Shown piece after piece: positions 6,013 to 13,019 of a stretch of DNA of 17,204 nucleotides. Positions within the stretch are counted from its first letter, which is position 1, and every line of letters begins with the position of its first letter. The notes beneath the pieces are model-generated. The model made no database searches. It was given only the letters and a program-made list of their open reading frames with translations, and had not been told where the DNA came from. The DNA comes from Lentzea sp. Lineage in GTDB: Bacteria > Actinomycetota > Actinomycetes > Mycobacteriales > Pseudonocardiaceae. The stretch lies in NCBI GenBank assembly GCA_030146905.1, contig JASLAV010000212.1, positions 1 through 17,204 on the forward strand, given 5' to 3'. The position numbers were made by a program, and so were the translations under genes.

Positions 6013-8157
6013 ATGGTGGCAAGGACAACGGAATGGTGGGACCGCTTCGCCGCCTTCGACCCCGGGCTCACACGTCTGAGTTCCGCGATGCGCGCCGTGC
6101 TCGGCTCTGCCGCGGCCCTTGCCGTGCTGACAGCGCTGGGAGCGCCCGAAACCGGGCTGGTGGTTGCCGGTTTCACCGCGATGACGACGTCACTGGCGAC
6201 CAGCGACCTGCATCCGCGCAACCAGCTCATCACCCTCGGACTCGGCGCTCCGATCTTTCTCGCGTCACTGGCCGCGGGGGCTGTGCTGACGCCCTATCCG
6301 ACGGCGGCCAAGCTGATCTTCTTGATGGTTATCTACGTCGCCGTTCAGGCCCGCCGGCTCGGCACACGAGGGCTGGGCCTGGGGATCTTCGGTTTCATGG
6401 CCTTCCTGCTGTCACAGTTCATCCAGGCCCGAGCAGACCAGCTTCCGCAACTCGGGGCATCGGTACTGGTGGCTTTCGGGGCCGTCACGGCCGTGTGGTG
6501 CTGCGTCGGCCCGATCACGGCGGCCGGAGCTCTGAGGCGGCTGCGGCACACATTCGACGTGCGTCTGAAGGACGTCCTCCTGGACACGGCCTCGATGGTC
6601 GCCGCCGGGCAGGACGACGGCACTCGGAGCCGCTCGTTGCAGAACCGCCTCGACAGACTGCACGCAGCTGTGCTGCTGATCGAGGACCTTCTCGACGAGC
6701 GTTCCGTCGACGAGGGCACCGAGGCCCTGCTGCGGCACATTGGTCGTGTGGAGGTGGCCGCGCAGCGCTTGACCGTGCTCACGGTCCGCGCGGTCCGCAC
6801 ACCGGCGGCCTGCGACGGTCTGGCGGAACGGACGGCGCGACAGTGGCTCGCGCGGCGGATCCGGGCTCTCCGGCACCAGCTCACCGCGGGAACGGCCCGC
6901 GCGTCCAAACAGTGCGAGGAGAGGTACGAAGGCGGCCCGGCGAACCGGCCGACCGGCTCCGCGCATGTGCAGGACTGCTTCCCCGCGGTCGACGAACTCG
7001 CCGCAGCCCTGCGGGTTCTCGGACCACGCGGCCGCCCGGCAGGGTGCGGGACACCACCTCACAAGTCCGCCTCACCAACCTTCGGGACGGTGCCGCACAG
7101 GGACACAGACACCGAAAGCCTGAAGCACCAAGCCACCCGTCAGGCGTTCCGGGTGACAACTGCCTCTGCCCTCGCTGTCGCGGGCGGTCATCTCCTGTCT
7201 CCGCACCTGTGGTACTGGGCCGTCGTGACTGCATGGGTCGTCTTCATCAAGACCGAAAGCACCGGCGAGGTGCTGTTGCAGAGTGTCCGGCGGCTGGCGG
7301 GCACTGTCCTCGGTGTGGTGTTCGGCTACGGCCTTGGCGCCCTGGTCGGCGGAGACGGCCCTGTCCTCCTGACCCTGCTCCTGCTGTGCATGTTCGGGAT
7401 GTTCTACACCCCGTCACAGGCCTATTGGGCCGTGACGTTCTTCATCACCGGCACACTCAGCATGCTGCTCGCGCTGATGGACACCTTTTCGACGCAAGTG
7501 CTGCTCCTGCGTGTCCAGGAGACCGCACTGGGAGTGGCCTGCGGAATCCTTGCCGCCGTCCTCGTACTTCCCACCACGGTCCGCCGGGCCAGTGACGAGG
7601 AACTGGTCGGTTTCCTGCGCGTCCTCGACCGCCTCCTCCGGGGCATCGCGTCAGGAAGCACGGACGCGGAAGCCCCGAGGAACTGGGTTCGCGCGGCACA
7701 CGACCTCGACCAGGCACTGGAGTCCTTCCGCAAGGCCTGTCTGCCTCTCACCCATCCGCTCAACCCGCAGCGCGCCCGACGTCATCACGCCCGCCACCTG
7801 CTGGAACTTCTTGAGGCCGGCGCGTATCACGCACGGGGCTTGGCCGCGACGGCCGAGCGTCTCCCGGCGGGCCATGCCCTGGAGTGCGCTCTCCGCCTCA
7901 CCACCGCAGCGGACCGTGCGCACGAGACCGTGGCCCGCCTGATCCGCGTCACCGGCCATCGTCCGGGAATCTCCTCGCACACGGCACGCCCCAGGGTCGT
8001 CAGGGCACTGTCCCTGCTCTCGGAGGAGCGGCGTGTGAGCCGCGTCCGGCGGTCGCCGGAGTATCGCCTGCTGCTGCACATCAATCGCCTCGATGCGATC
8101 TTGACCGAACTCGTGCGCCCAAGTCGGCTGACACGCCGACAGAAAAATCACAGGTGA
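6013..8157 (+). CDS. FUSC-family inner-membrane exporter (fusaric-acid-resistance-like)
   Basis: 714 residues, internally two-halved: a hydrophobic block of about six membrane segments near residues 25-172, a charged soluble region near 175-370, a second block of about six segments near 374-525 (ATRQAFRVTTASALAVAGGH, WYWAVVTAWVVFIKTES) and a cytosolic helical tail. This is the architecture of FUSC/aromatic-acid-exporter (AaeB, YccS) proteins, which extrude aromatic acids or other toxic small molecules. The substrate is unknown. The frame is open upstream to 5521, but that part overlaps the regulator on the other strand. The ATG at 6013 has GGAG at 6003-6006, 6 nt away, and directly precedes the first membrane segment. 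Copy 2 of the shared element lies 75 nt upstream, linking export to the hydrolase genes. Confidence 0.86.
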   Translation: MVARTTEWWDRFAAFDPGLTRLSSAMRAVLGSAAALAVLTALGAPETGLVVAGFTAMTTSLATSDLHPRNQLITLGLGAPIFLASLAAGAVLTPYPTAAKLIFLMVIYVAVQARRLGTRGLGLGIFGFMAFLLSQFIQARADQLPQLGASVLVAFGAVTAVWCCVGPITAAGALRRLRHTFDVRLKDVLLDTASMVAAGQDDGTRSRSLQNRLDRLHAAVLLIEDLLDERSVDEGTEALLRHIGRVEVAAQRLTVLTVRAVRTPAACDGLAERTARQWLARRIRALRHQLTAGTARASKQCEERYEGGPANRPTGSAHVQDCFPAVDELAAALRVLGPRGRPAGCGTPPHKSASPTFGTVPHRDTDTESLKHQATRQAFRVTTASALAVAGGHLLSPHLWYWAVVTAWVVFIKTESTGEVLLQSVRRLAGTVLGVVFGYGLGALVGGDGPVLLTLLLLCMFGMFYTPSQAYWAVTFFITGTLSMLLALMDTFSTQVLLLRVQETALGVACGILAAVLVLPTTVRRASDEELVGFLRVLDRLLRGIASGSTDAEAPRNWVRAAHDLDQALESFRKACLPLTHPLNPQRARRHHARHLLELLEAGAYHARGLAATAERLPAGHALECALRLTTAADRAHETVARLIRVTGHRPGISSHTARPRVVRALSLLSEERRVSRVRRSPEYRLLLHINRLDAILTELVRPSRLTRRQKNHR

Positions 8158-8168
8158 CCGTACGCGCT

Positions 8169-8198
8169 TGCATTTCGCTGATCTGCATTTCGCTGATC
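8169..8198 (+). repeat. Perfect 15-bp tandem duplication
   Basis: TGCATTTCGCTGATC occurs twice head to tail (8169-8183 and 8184-8198), starting 11 nt after the FUSC stop codon. It is AT-richer than its surroundings. It looks like a recent slippage duplication; no function is apparent. Confidence 0.85.
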
Positions 8199-8220
8199 GG
8201 CGGGCATCAAAGCCGCCGAT
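8196..8220 (+). terminator. Hairpin downstream of FUSC gene
   Basis: ATCGGCGG (8196-8203) and CCGCCGAT (8213-8220) form a perfect 8-bp stem with a 9-nt loop, 38 nt after the FUSC stop. No T-tract follows. It probably separates the exporter unit from the MBL-esterase-RidA operon. The rest of 8221-8419 holds no convincing gene. Confidence 0.42.
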
Positions 8221-8419
8221 GTGAAAGGCAAGGGCGGCCACCGCGCACGACACGGTCCGGCAAACGGGCATACGGACCCAGCTGCGTCCCGGGAACGCGG
8301 CGAGGTAGTCATGTGCTCGTCGACGAGGTATTTGGGACTGGAAACTCGGAACGTGGAACTGCCTCGCCTTTCTGCGGGCCCACGAGAGGAGACCCTGTTC
8401 AGAGCTGTGTGCACAGGTG

Positions 8420-8438
8420 CAGTCACCTGACGCATACC
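8420..8438 (+). promoter_or_regulatory. Shared 19-bp element, copy 3 (MBL-esterase-RidA operon)
   Basis: CAGTCACCTGACGCATACC, identical to copy 2 except at one central base. The half-sites GTCA and TGAC flank a 2-bp centre. It lies 59 nt upstream of the ATG at 8498. A possible -10-like TATCGT sits 19 nt downstream (8458-8463). That would place the element at about the -35 region, where an activator could contact RNA polymerase (weak inference). Confidence 0.67.
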
Positions 8439-8497
8439 GCGCCCGCCGGGCCTCTCCTATCGTTTCGGCAACACCTCCGAATCCTCAGGAAGGCCCC

Positions 8498-9412
8498 ATG
8501 GAACAGATCACTCTGGGCAACGTCTCCATCACCCGCGTCTGGGAATACTACGGTTCCGTCGATATGGAGCCCCACGCCTTCTTTCCGGAAAGTTCGCAGG
8601 AAGTCTGGAAGGACGGTGTTCATTGGCTGGCCCCGCACTTCCTGGATTCCGAGACCAGGTTCGTGAATTCCGCGATCCAGACCTGGCTGCTGCGCAGCGG
8701 CGGCCAGACCATTCTCGTCGACACCGGCGTGGGCAACCACAAGGAGCGCCCGTACGCGCCGGTCTGGAGCCACCTCAAGACGAACTTCCTGGACAACCTC
8801 GCCAGGGCAGGCGTCCAGCCCGAGGACGTGGACATTGTGATCAACACACATCTCCACATCGACCACGTCGGCTGGAACACGTACCTGGACGGGCGGCAGT
8901 GGGTTCCCACCTTCCCCAACGCCACGTACCTGATGCCGAAGGACGACTTCGACTTCTGGAACCCGGAGAACAACCACAAGTCGGTGCTCGGCCGCGGCAA
9001 TCAGAACGTCTTCGAGGACAGCGTGCTCCCGGTGCACCAGGCCGGACAGACGCTGCTCTGGGAGAACAGCTACCAGATCGACGGTGACCTGCGTCTGGAG
9101 CCGGCCCCCGGTCACACCCCCGGCTCCTCGGTGCTGGCCCTCAGTTCCGGGACGGACCGCGCGGTGTTCGTCGGCGACATGCTGCACAACCCGGTGCAGA
9201 TCGTCGAGCCGGACGCCAACAGCTGCTTCTGCGAGGACCCCGCGGGCGCCCGCGCCACCCGCCGCAAGGTGCTGGGCTGGGCGGCCGACAACAACGCGCT
9301 CCTGATCCCCGCACACCTGGGTGGTCACGGTGCCGCCGAAATCGCGCGTAATGGCAACACGTTCGACATCAAGAGCTGGGCGCCCTTCGCCCCGTACTCC
9401 GAGCAGGGCTGA
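8498..9412 (+). CDS. Cytosolic MBL-fold metallo-hydrolase (lactonase-like), first gene of operon
   Basis: 304 residues without a signal peptide. Metal ligands: HLHIDH (H118, H120, D122, H123), GHTPGS, VGDMLH and PAHLGGHG. These are the same motifs, at matching spacing, as in the exported paralogue at 1083-2138. By eye more than half of the aligned residues are identical, including the HVGWNT, VPTFPNATYL and GNQNV.EDSVLPVH blocks. The role is probably hydrolysis of a lactone- or ester-like substrate; the MBL superfamily is broad and the substrate is not readable. The ATG at 8498 has AGGAAGG at 8487-8493. The frame extends up to 8417, but that would run through the 19-bp element and has no ribosome binding site. 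The esterase gene begins 21 nt after its stop. Confidence 0.88.
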   Translation: MEQITLGNVSITRVWEYYGSVDMEPHAFFPESSQEVWKDGVHWLAPHFLDSETRFVNSAIQTWLLRSGGQTILVDTGVGNHKERPYAPVWSHLKTNFLDNLARAGVQPEDVDIVINTHLHIDHVGWNTYLDGRQWVPTFPNATYLMPKDDFDFWNPENNHKSVLGRGNQNVFEDSVLPVHQAGQTLLWENSYQIDGDLRLEPAPGHTPGSSVLALSSGTDRAVFVGDMLHNPVQIVEPDANSCFCEDPAGARATRRKVLGWAADNNALLIPAHLGGHGAAEIARNGNTFDIKSWAPFAPYSEQG

Positions 9413-9433
9413 GACCCGCGGAAAGGCTCCGCT

Positions 9434-10927
9434 GTGAGCAACCAACCCGATCCCGTCGTCACCACCGCACAGGGAGCCGTCCGCGGCCTGCGCCAGGACG
9501 ACGGCACCGCCACCTTCCTGAACATCCCCTACGCCGCTCCTCCGCTGGGCGCAGGCCGGTTCGGCCCGCCGCAGCCTCACGAGCCCTGGGACGGCGTACG
9601 GGACGCCACCGCGCCCGGCCCCAACGCCCCGCAGTCCGAGCGCAAGCTCGGCGGCATCGACATGGCCCCCTACTTCGGCGCCGGCTGGAGCCGCGGCGAG
9701 GACTACCTCACCGCCAACGTCTTCCAGCCCGCGGTCGGTGACGGTGACCTGCCCGTGATGGTGTTCGTCCATGGCGGCGGGTTCGTCGCCGGGTCGACGC
9801 GGTCCGCGCTGTACGACGGTTCCGCCTTCGCCCGCGACGGCGTAGTCCTGGTCACGCTCAACTACCGGCTCGGTATCTCCGGGTTCCTCGACATCCCCGG
9901 GGCGCCCGCCAACCGCGGCCTGCTCGATGTCGTCGCCGCATTGCGCTGGGTGCGGGAGAACATCGCCGCCTTCGGCGGTGACCCGGACAACGTCACTCTC
10001 TTCGGGCAGTCGGCCGGGGCGACCGTCGTCGGCGGCGTCCTCGCCACTCCCGACGCCGCGGGCCTGTTCCGCCGGGCGATCGTGCAGAGCGGCAGCGGTC
10101 TCGGGGCGTTCACCACCGAACAGGCCGCCCGTGTCACCAAAGCCGCGGCCGACGAACTGGGCATCGAGCCGCACGTCGACGCCTTCGCGGACATCTCCGA
10201 CGAGCGCCTGGTGGAGGCAGCCTCCAGGCTCGCGGGCATCGACCTGCGGACCGCCACCGACCACGACCCGCTGATCGGGCTCAGCCCCTTCAGCCTGGTC
10301 CTCGACACGCAGCCCGCCGAATCCGTCGCCGCTGGCCTGAGCGCCGATGTCGACCTGCTCGTCGGCACCAACACCGAGGAGGGAAACCTCTACCTGGTCC
10401 CGGTGGACAAGTACGCCGCCTCGACCGCCGGGGACGTCGACGACACCGCGGCGCGCTCGCACCCGAAGCCCGCGCAGCTCGTGGAGACGTACCGCAACAC
10501 CCGCCCGGAAGCGTCCTTCGGCGAACTGCGGTCGGCCATCATGGGCGACGCGCTTTTCGGCGCGGGCAGCTGGGCCCTGGCCGACGCACATGCCGCCCAC
10601 CCCCAGTCCGCCACGTACAACTACGAGTTCGCCTGGCGCTCTCAGGCCCTGGGCGGAGACCTCGGGGCCACACACGCGATGGAGCTCCCCTTCGTCTTCG
10701 ACATCGCGGAGCTCCCGCAGCTGGCGGGTGAGGGCGCTCTGCTCGGCCCCGACAAGCCCCCCGCCGACCTGGCCGGCCGCACGCACGAGGCCTGGATCCG
10801 CTTCGCCAGGACCGGCAACCCCGGCTGGGACCAGTACGACACCACACGCCGGGCCACGATGCGCATCGACGCCGAGTGGACCCAGGTCGACGACCCCCGC
10901 AGCCAGGAACGACAGGCCTGGGCCTGA
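9434..10927 (+). CDS. Type-B carboxylesterase
   Basis: 497 residues, usual length for the carboxylesterase/para-nitrobenzyl-esterase family, which cleaves carboxylic esters through a Ser-Glu-His triad. Visible: VRGLRQDDGTATFLNIPYAA at the N-terminus, oxyanion-hole HGGGF (H113 onward), nucleophile elbow FGQSAGA (S193; Gln replaces the more usual Glu), GTNTEEG (probable acid E316) and THAMELPFVFD (probable H414). There is no signal peptide, so it acts in the cytosol. The GTG start at 9434 has GGAAAGG at 9420-9426, 7 nt away, and follows the MBL stop by 21 nt, indicating cotranscription. The pairing suggests successive hydrolysis of one compound or of related ones (inference). Confidence 0.93.
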   Translation: MSNQPDPVVTTAQGAVRGLRQDDGTATFLNIPYAAPPLGAGRFGPPQPHEPWDGVRDATAPGPNAPQSERKLGGIDMAPYFGAGWSRGEDYLTANVFQPAVGDGDLPVMVFVHGGGFVAGSTRSALYDGSAFARDGVVLVTLNYRLGISGFLDIPGAPANRGLLDVVAALRWVRENIAAFGGDPDNVTLFGQSAGATVVGGVLATPDAAGLFRRAIVQSGSGLGAFTTEQAARVTKAAADELGIEPHVDAFADISDERLVEAASRLAGIDLRTATDHDPLIGLSPFSLVLDTQPAESVAAGLSADVDLLVGTNTEEGNLYLVPVDKYAASTAGDVDDTAARSHPKPAQLVETYRNTRPEASFGELRSAIMGDALFGAGSWALADAHAAHPQSATYNYEFAWRSQALGGDLGATHAMELPFVFDIAELPQLAGEGALLGPDKPPADLAGRTHEAWIRFARTGNPGWDQYDTTRRATMRIDAEWTQVDDPRSQERQAWA

Positions 10928-10972
10928 CCCTCGCGCAGATTCCTCTGTGCGCCCTTCCACCGAGGACACACC

Positions 10973-11356
10973 ATGACAAGAACCGTCATCACCACCGAGG
11001 ACGCACCCACCCTGCCGGCCCCGCTGTCCCAGGGCATCCGCAAGGGCCCGATCCTGCAGGTCTCCGGGCAGCTCCCGTTCGACCCGGAGACCGGCGAGGT
11101 CGTCGGCACCACGGTCGCCGAGCAGACCGCGCAGACCCTGCGCAACGTCACCGCCGTGCTCAAGGCGGCCGGCGCCGGCCTGGAGGACGTCGTGATGCTC
11201 CGCGTCTACCTGACCGACCCCGCCCACCTGCCCGAGCTGAACGAGGCGTACGCGGCAGCCGTCGGCGACCCCTTTCCCGCCCGCACCACCGTCTACATGC
11301 AACTCCCGCCGGGACTGCTCGTGGAGATCGACGCCCTGGCGGTCCTGGGCGACTGA
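10973..11356 (+). CDS. RidA (YjgF/YER057c/UK114) family protein
   Basis: 127 residues, normal length. RidA-family proteins are small trimers. The archetype hydrolyses reactive enamine/imine intermediates, and several catabolic relatives act on pathway-specific intermediates. The family arginine is in PARTTVY (R104) and the conserved acidic residue in VEIDALAVL (E118); the N-terminal half shows LSQGIRKGPILQVSGQLPFD. The ATG at 10973 has GAGGA at 10962-10966, 6 nt away, and lies 45 nt after the esterase stop, so it is probably the last gene of the operon. Which subgroup (RidA proper or Rid1-7) cannot be decided by eye. Its presence hints at an amine- or carbonyl-containing intermediate. Confidence 0.92.
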   Translation: MTRTVITTEDAPTLPAPLSQGIRKGPILQVSGQLPFDPETGEVVGTTVAEQTAQTLRNVTAVLKAAGAGLEDVVMLRVYLTDPAHLPELNEAYAAAVGDPFPARTTVYMQLPPGLLVEIDALAVLGD

Positions 11357-11373
11357 TTCGGCTGCGGAGCAAG

Positions 11374-11413
11374 GCCGGGTCTGGCACGGTTCCCAGGACC
11401 GAGCCAGACCGGC
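11374..11413 (+). terminator. Terminator-like hairpin after ridA-family gene
   Basis: GCCGGGTCTGGC (11374-11385) pairs with GCCAGACCGGC (11403-11413) with one bulged G. An inner stem CGGT/ACCG (11387-11390, 11398-11401) closes a 7-nt loop, 18 nt after the stop at 11356. It probably ends the MBL-esterase-RidA transcript. The segment CCCAGGACC (11392-11400) can alternatively pair perfectly with GGTCCTGGG at 11341-11349. Confidence 0.55.
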
Positions 11414-11443
11414 GTCCATCCCTGACAGCGGAAAGGGGGCAGG

Positions 11444-12292
11444 ATGGACGATCGCCTGTCGAGGGCATGCGCCAACCTGAGGGTTGTGCCGGAGCACCTG
11501 CTGGACGCCTTGTGCTCCTTGTCGGGCCGCCCTTCACCGCTCTCCGGTCCTCATCCGGTACGGCGCGTCTACGAGCACGTGCTCCACGCAGCGGCCTTGC
11601 TGCCGCTGGGCGCGCTGCAACCGGGCGACGTGAGCGCGGCCACCGAGGTGCGCGCCGGCCTTTTGAACGCCGACATCCCGCCCCCGTCGGACGCGGCCGC
11701 CCGCTGCATCCAGCACACGGTCGACGACCTGGGGCCAGCCGACCTGGGGACGCTGGCCCGCGGCACTGCCATGACCCGCGACGACCTCGCGTGGGGCGCC
11801 GCCGCAACTCTGGCGCGGGAACGCCTCGAACGGCCGGACTCTCTGGACGAAATCGCCGCGCAGGCCATCGTGGACGAAATTGCCGAACGGACCCCATGCC
11901 GGTGGGGCCGTCACCACAGCGACGCGGTTCGTGCCGCGCTGTACCGGACTCTGGCCGACCTCGCCGATGTCCTTCTGGAAGTGTCGGAGTCCTCCCCGAC
12001 ACCCCTGACCTGGAGCACCGACGACGACGACGTGAGGCGCGCCTCAGCCGTGATCGGCGGAGTGGTCCACGACGTGCTGGTCCACAATGCGGAGAACCCG
12101 CCCTCCTCCGCACAGCCCGTCTGGCACCACCCCTCGCCTCCTGCCGCACACACCGCCTGGCGGTGGCGTATCACGAACGGACCGACCGGCCGCGCCTCCC
12201 ACGGTTGCGGGTTCTTCCCTTCCGCGCTCGCGGCACGGCACGCCGCCGAGTGCGCGATCACGGCACTCGCCGCTGGGAGATGCAGCCTGTGA
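11444..12292 (+). CDS. Hypothetical protein, unrecognised
   Basis: 282 residues, soluble, acidic and alanine-rich, mostly predicted helical. There is no signal peptide, no membrane segment and no motif I recognise. Coding is supported by strong G/C bias in third positions, a sensible amino-acid mix along the whole frame, and a purine-rich AAAGGGGGCAGG just before the ATG at 11444. Residues near 220-282 (WRWRITNGPTGRASHGCGFF, then a helix and CAITALAAG) have a different, Trp/His/Cys-richer character and may be a small separate domain. It stands alone after the terminator at 11413, so it is not clearly part of the hydrolase operon. Confidence 0.6.
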   Translation: MDDRLSRACANLRVVPEHLLDALCSLSGRPSPLSGPHPVRRVYEHVLHAAALLPLGALQPGDVSAATEVRAGLLNADIPPPSDAAARCIQHTVDDLGPADLGTLARGTAMTRDDLAWGAAATLARERLERPDSLDEIAAQAIVDEIAERTPCRWGRHHSDAVRAALYRTLADLADVLLEVSESSPTPLTWSTDDDDVRRASAVIGGVVHDVLVHNAENPPSSAQPVWHHPSPPAAHTAWRWRITNGPTGRASHGCGFFPSALAARHAAECAITALAAGRCSL

Positions 12293-12388
12293 GGGGCGTC
12301 GGCATGTGAAGCCGTGCCACGGAGCACCAGGATCACCGTCGACCCGAGCACCAGTACGCCGGTCCTCTGTCCCCGCCACTCAAGTTCA

Positions 12389-12586
12389 TTACACCGAATT
12401 CAGGCCCAGGCCGCCGCCGGGAGTCCGGGTGCGGGCGGCGTCTGCCTTGTAGAAGCGGTCGAACACGTGCGGCAGCACCTTTTCGGGCAGTTCAGGACCG
12501 CTGTCCGTCACCTCGATCCGCACGTGCTCGGAGGTCGCCGACACCCGCACGCGGACCGGCGCGGACCCGGCGGATGGAACGATCAT
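12389..12586 (-). pseudogene. Sensor histidine kinase fragment (HATPase piece)
   Basis: A 65-codon minus-strand piece contains the end of a histidine-kinase ATPase domain: VRVRVSATSEHVRIEVTDSG (D-box, DSGPELP instead of D.G.G.P), HVFDRFYKADAARTR (F-box) and PGGGLGL (G2 box). It then stops (GLNSV) where kinases continue. Upstream, the N-box, phospho-acceptor His and membrane part are missing; VHRALSTVAF just before it may be the degraded strand leading to the N-box. With both ends lost, it cannot be functional. It marks a recombination scar between the hypothetical gene and the tRNA. Confidence 0.72.
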
Positions 12587-12675
12587 GAACGCAACGGTGG
12601 ACAGCGCCCTGTGAACACCCTGTAGGGCACATACCTGACTGGCGCTGACCTGGAGTTTTGTCAGACGAAGTACAA

Positions 12676-12705
12676 GGCCCCCTCGCTGATGTTAGCGAGG
12701 GGGCC
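12676..12705 (-). terminator. Terminator of tRNA-Arg
   Basis: A perfect 12-bp stem (GGCCCCCTCGCT at 12676-12687 with AGCGAGGGGGCC at 12694-12705) has a 6-nt loop. Read on the minus strand it lies 30 nt beyond the tRNA 3' end and is followed by TTGTACTT. Confidence 0.8.
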
Positions 12706-12735
12706 AGTGCTGAGCTGCGAAAATTCTTGATCCTT

Positions 12736-12810
12736 TGGTGCCCCCGGCAGGATTCGAACCTGCGCACCCGCCTCCGGAGGGCGGTGCTCTATCCCCTGAG
12801 CTACGGGGGC
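12736..12810 (-). tRNA. tRNA-Arg (anticodon CCG)
   Basis: Read on the minus strand: acceptor GCCCCCG pairs with CGGGGGC, followed by discriminator A and an encoded CCA (12736-12738). The D-arm is GCTC...GAGC. The anticodon stem CCGCC/GGCGG encloses loop CTCCGGA, giving anticodon CCG (reads CGG, Arg). The T-arm is GCAGG-TTCGAAT-CCTGC. All stems pair perfectly. Length is 75 nt with CCA. Protein-like ORFs across this locus on both strands are translations of the tRNA. Confidence 0.96.
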
Positions 12811-12826
12811 CGTAGCTACGTGAAAG

Positions 12827-12856
12827 ATCCTAGCGCACGGCGAGCCCTGCTTTCGA
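12827..12856 (-). promoter_or_regulatory. Promoter of tRNA-Arg
   Basis: On the minus strand, TAGGAT (12827-12832) is a canonical actinomycete -10 box for the vegetative sigma factor. TCGAAA (12851-12856; 4 of 6 matches to TTGACA) lies 18 bp upstream. Transcription would start about 10 nt before the tRNA 5' end at 12810. Confidence 0.6.
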
Positions 12857-13019
12857 CCGGCCCCCTTGCTCGGCGAGCGGGAGGCGAGATGCCGTCTCAC
12901 TTGGCCGTTTCCTTGCGCCGTGCCGGGTGTCGGGAGAAAGGTTGAAAGTGAAAACACTCCGTGACAACTGCGGCCCGTGGTGGTTCGAGCCTGGCTGCGC
13001 CGGTGCAAAGGAGATCAGG

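Noticed and set aside
8423..11497. 1024-residue open frame on the minus strand
   Set aside because: It is the shadow of the MBL, esterase and RidA genes. Composition is Gly/Val/Arg-rich without motifs, while the plus strand has complete catalytic motifs and ribosome binding sites.
10876..12309. 477-residue plus-strand open frame
   Set aside because: It runs out of frame through the RidA gene and the 282-residue gene, is Arg/Gly/Pro-rich and has no motif.
12658..12945. Plus-strand ORF containing WCPRQDSNLRTRLRRA, and the minus-strand counterpart with GIEHRPPEAGAQVRILPGAP
   Set aside because: These are well-known false proteins made by translating a tRNA gene; they lie exactly over tRNA-Arg 12736-12810.
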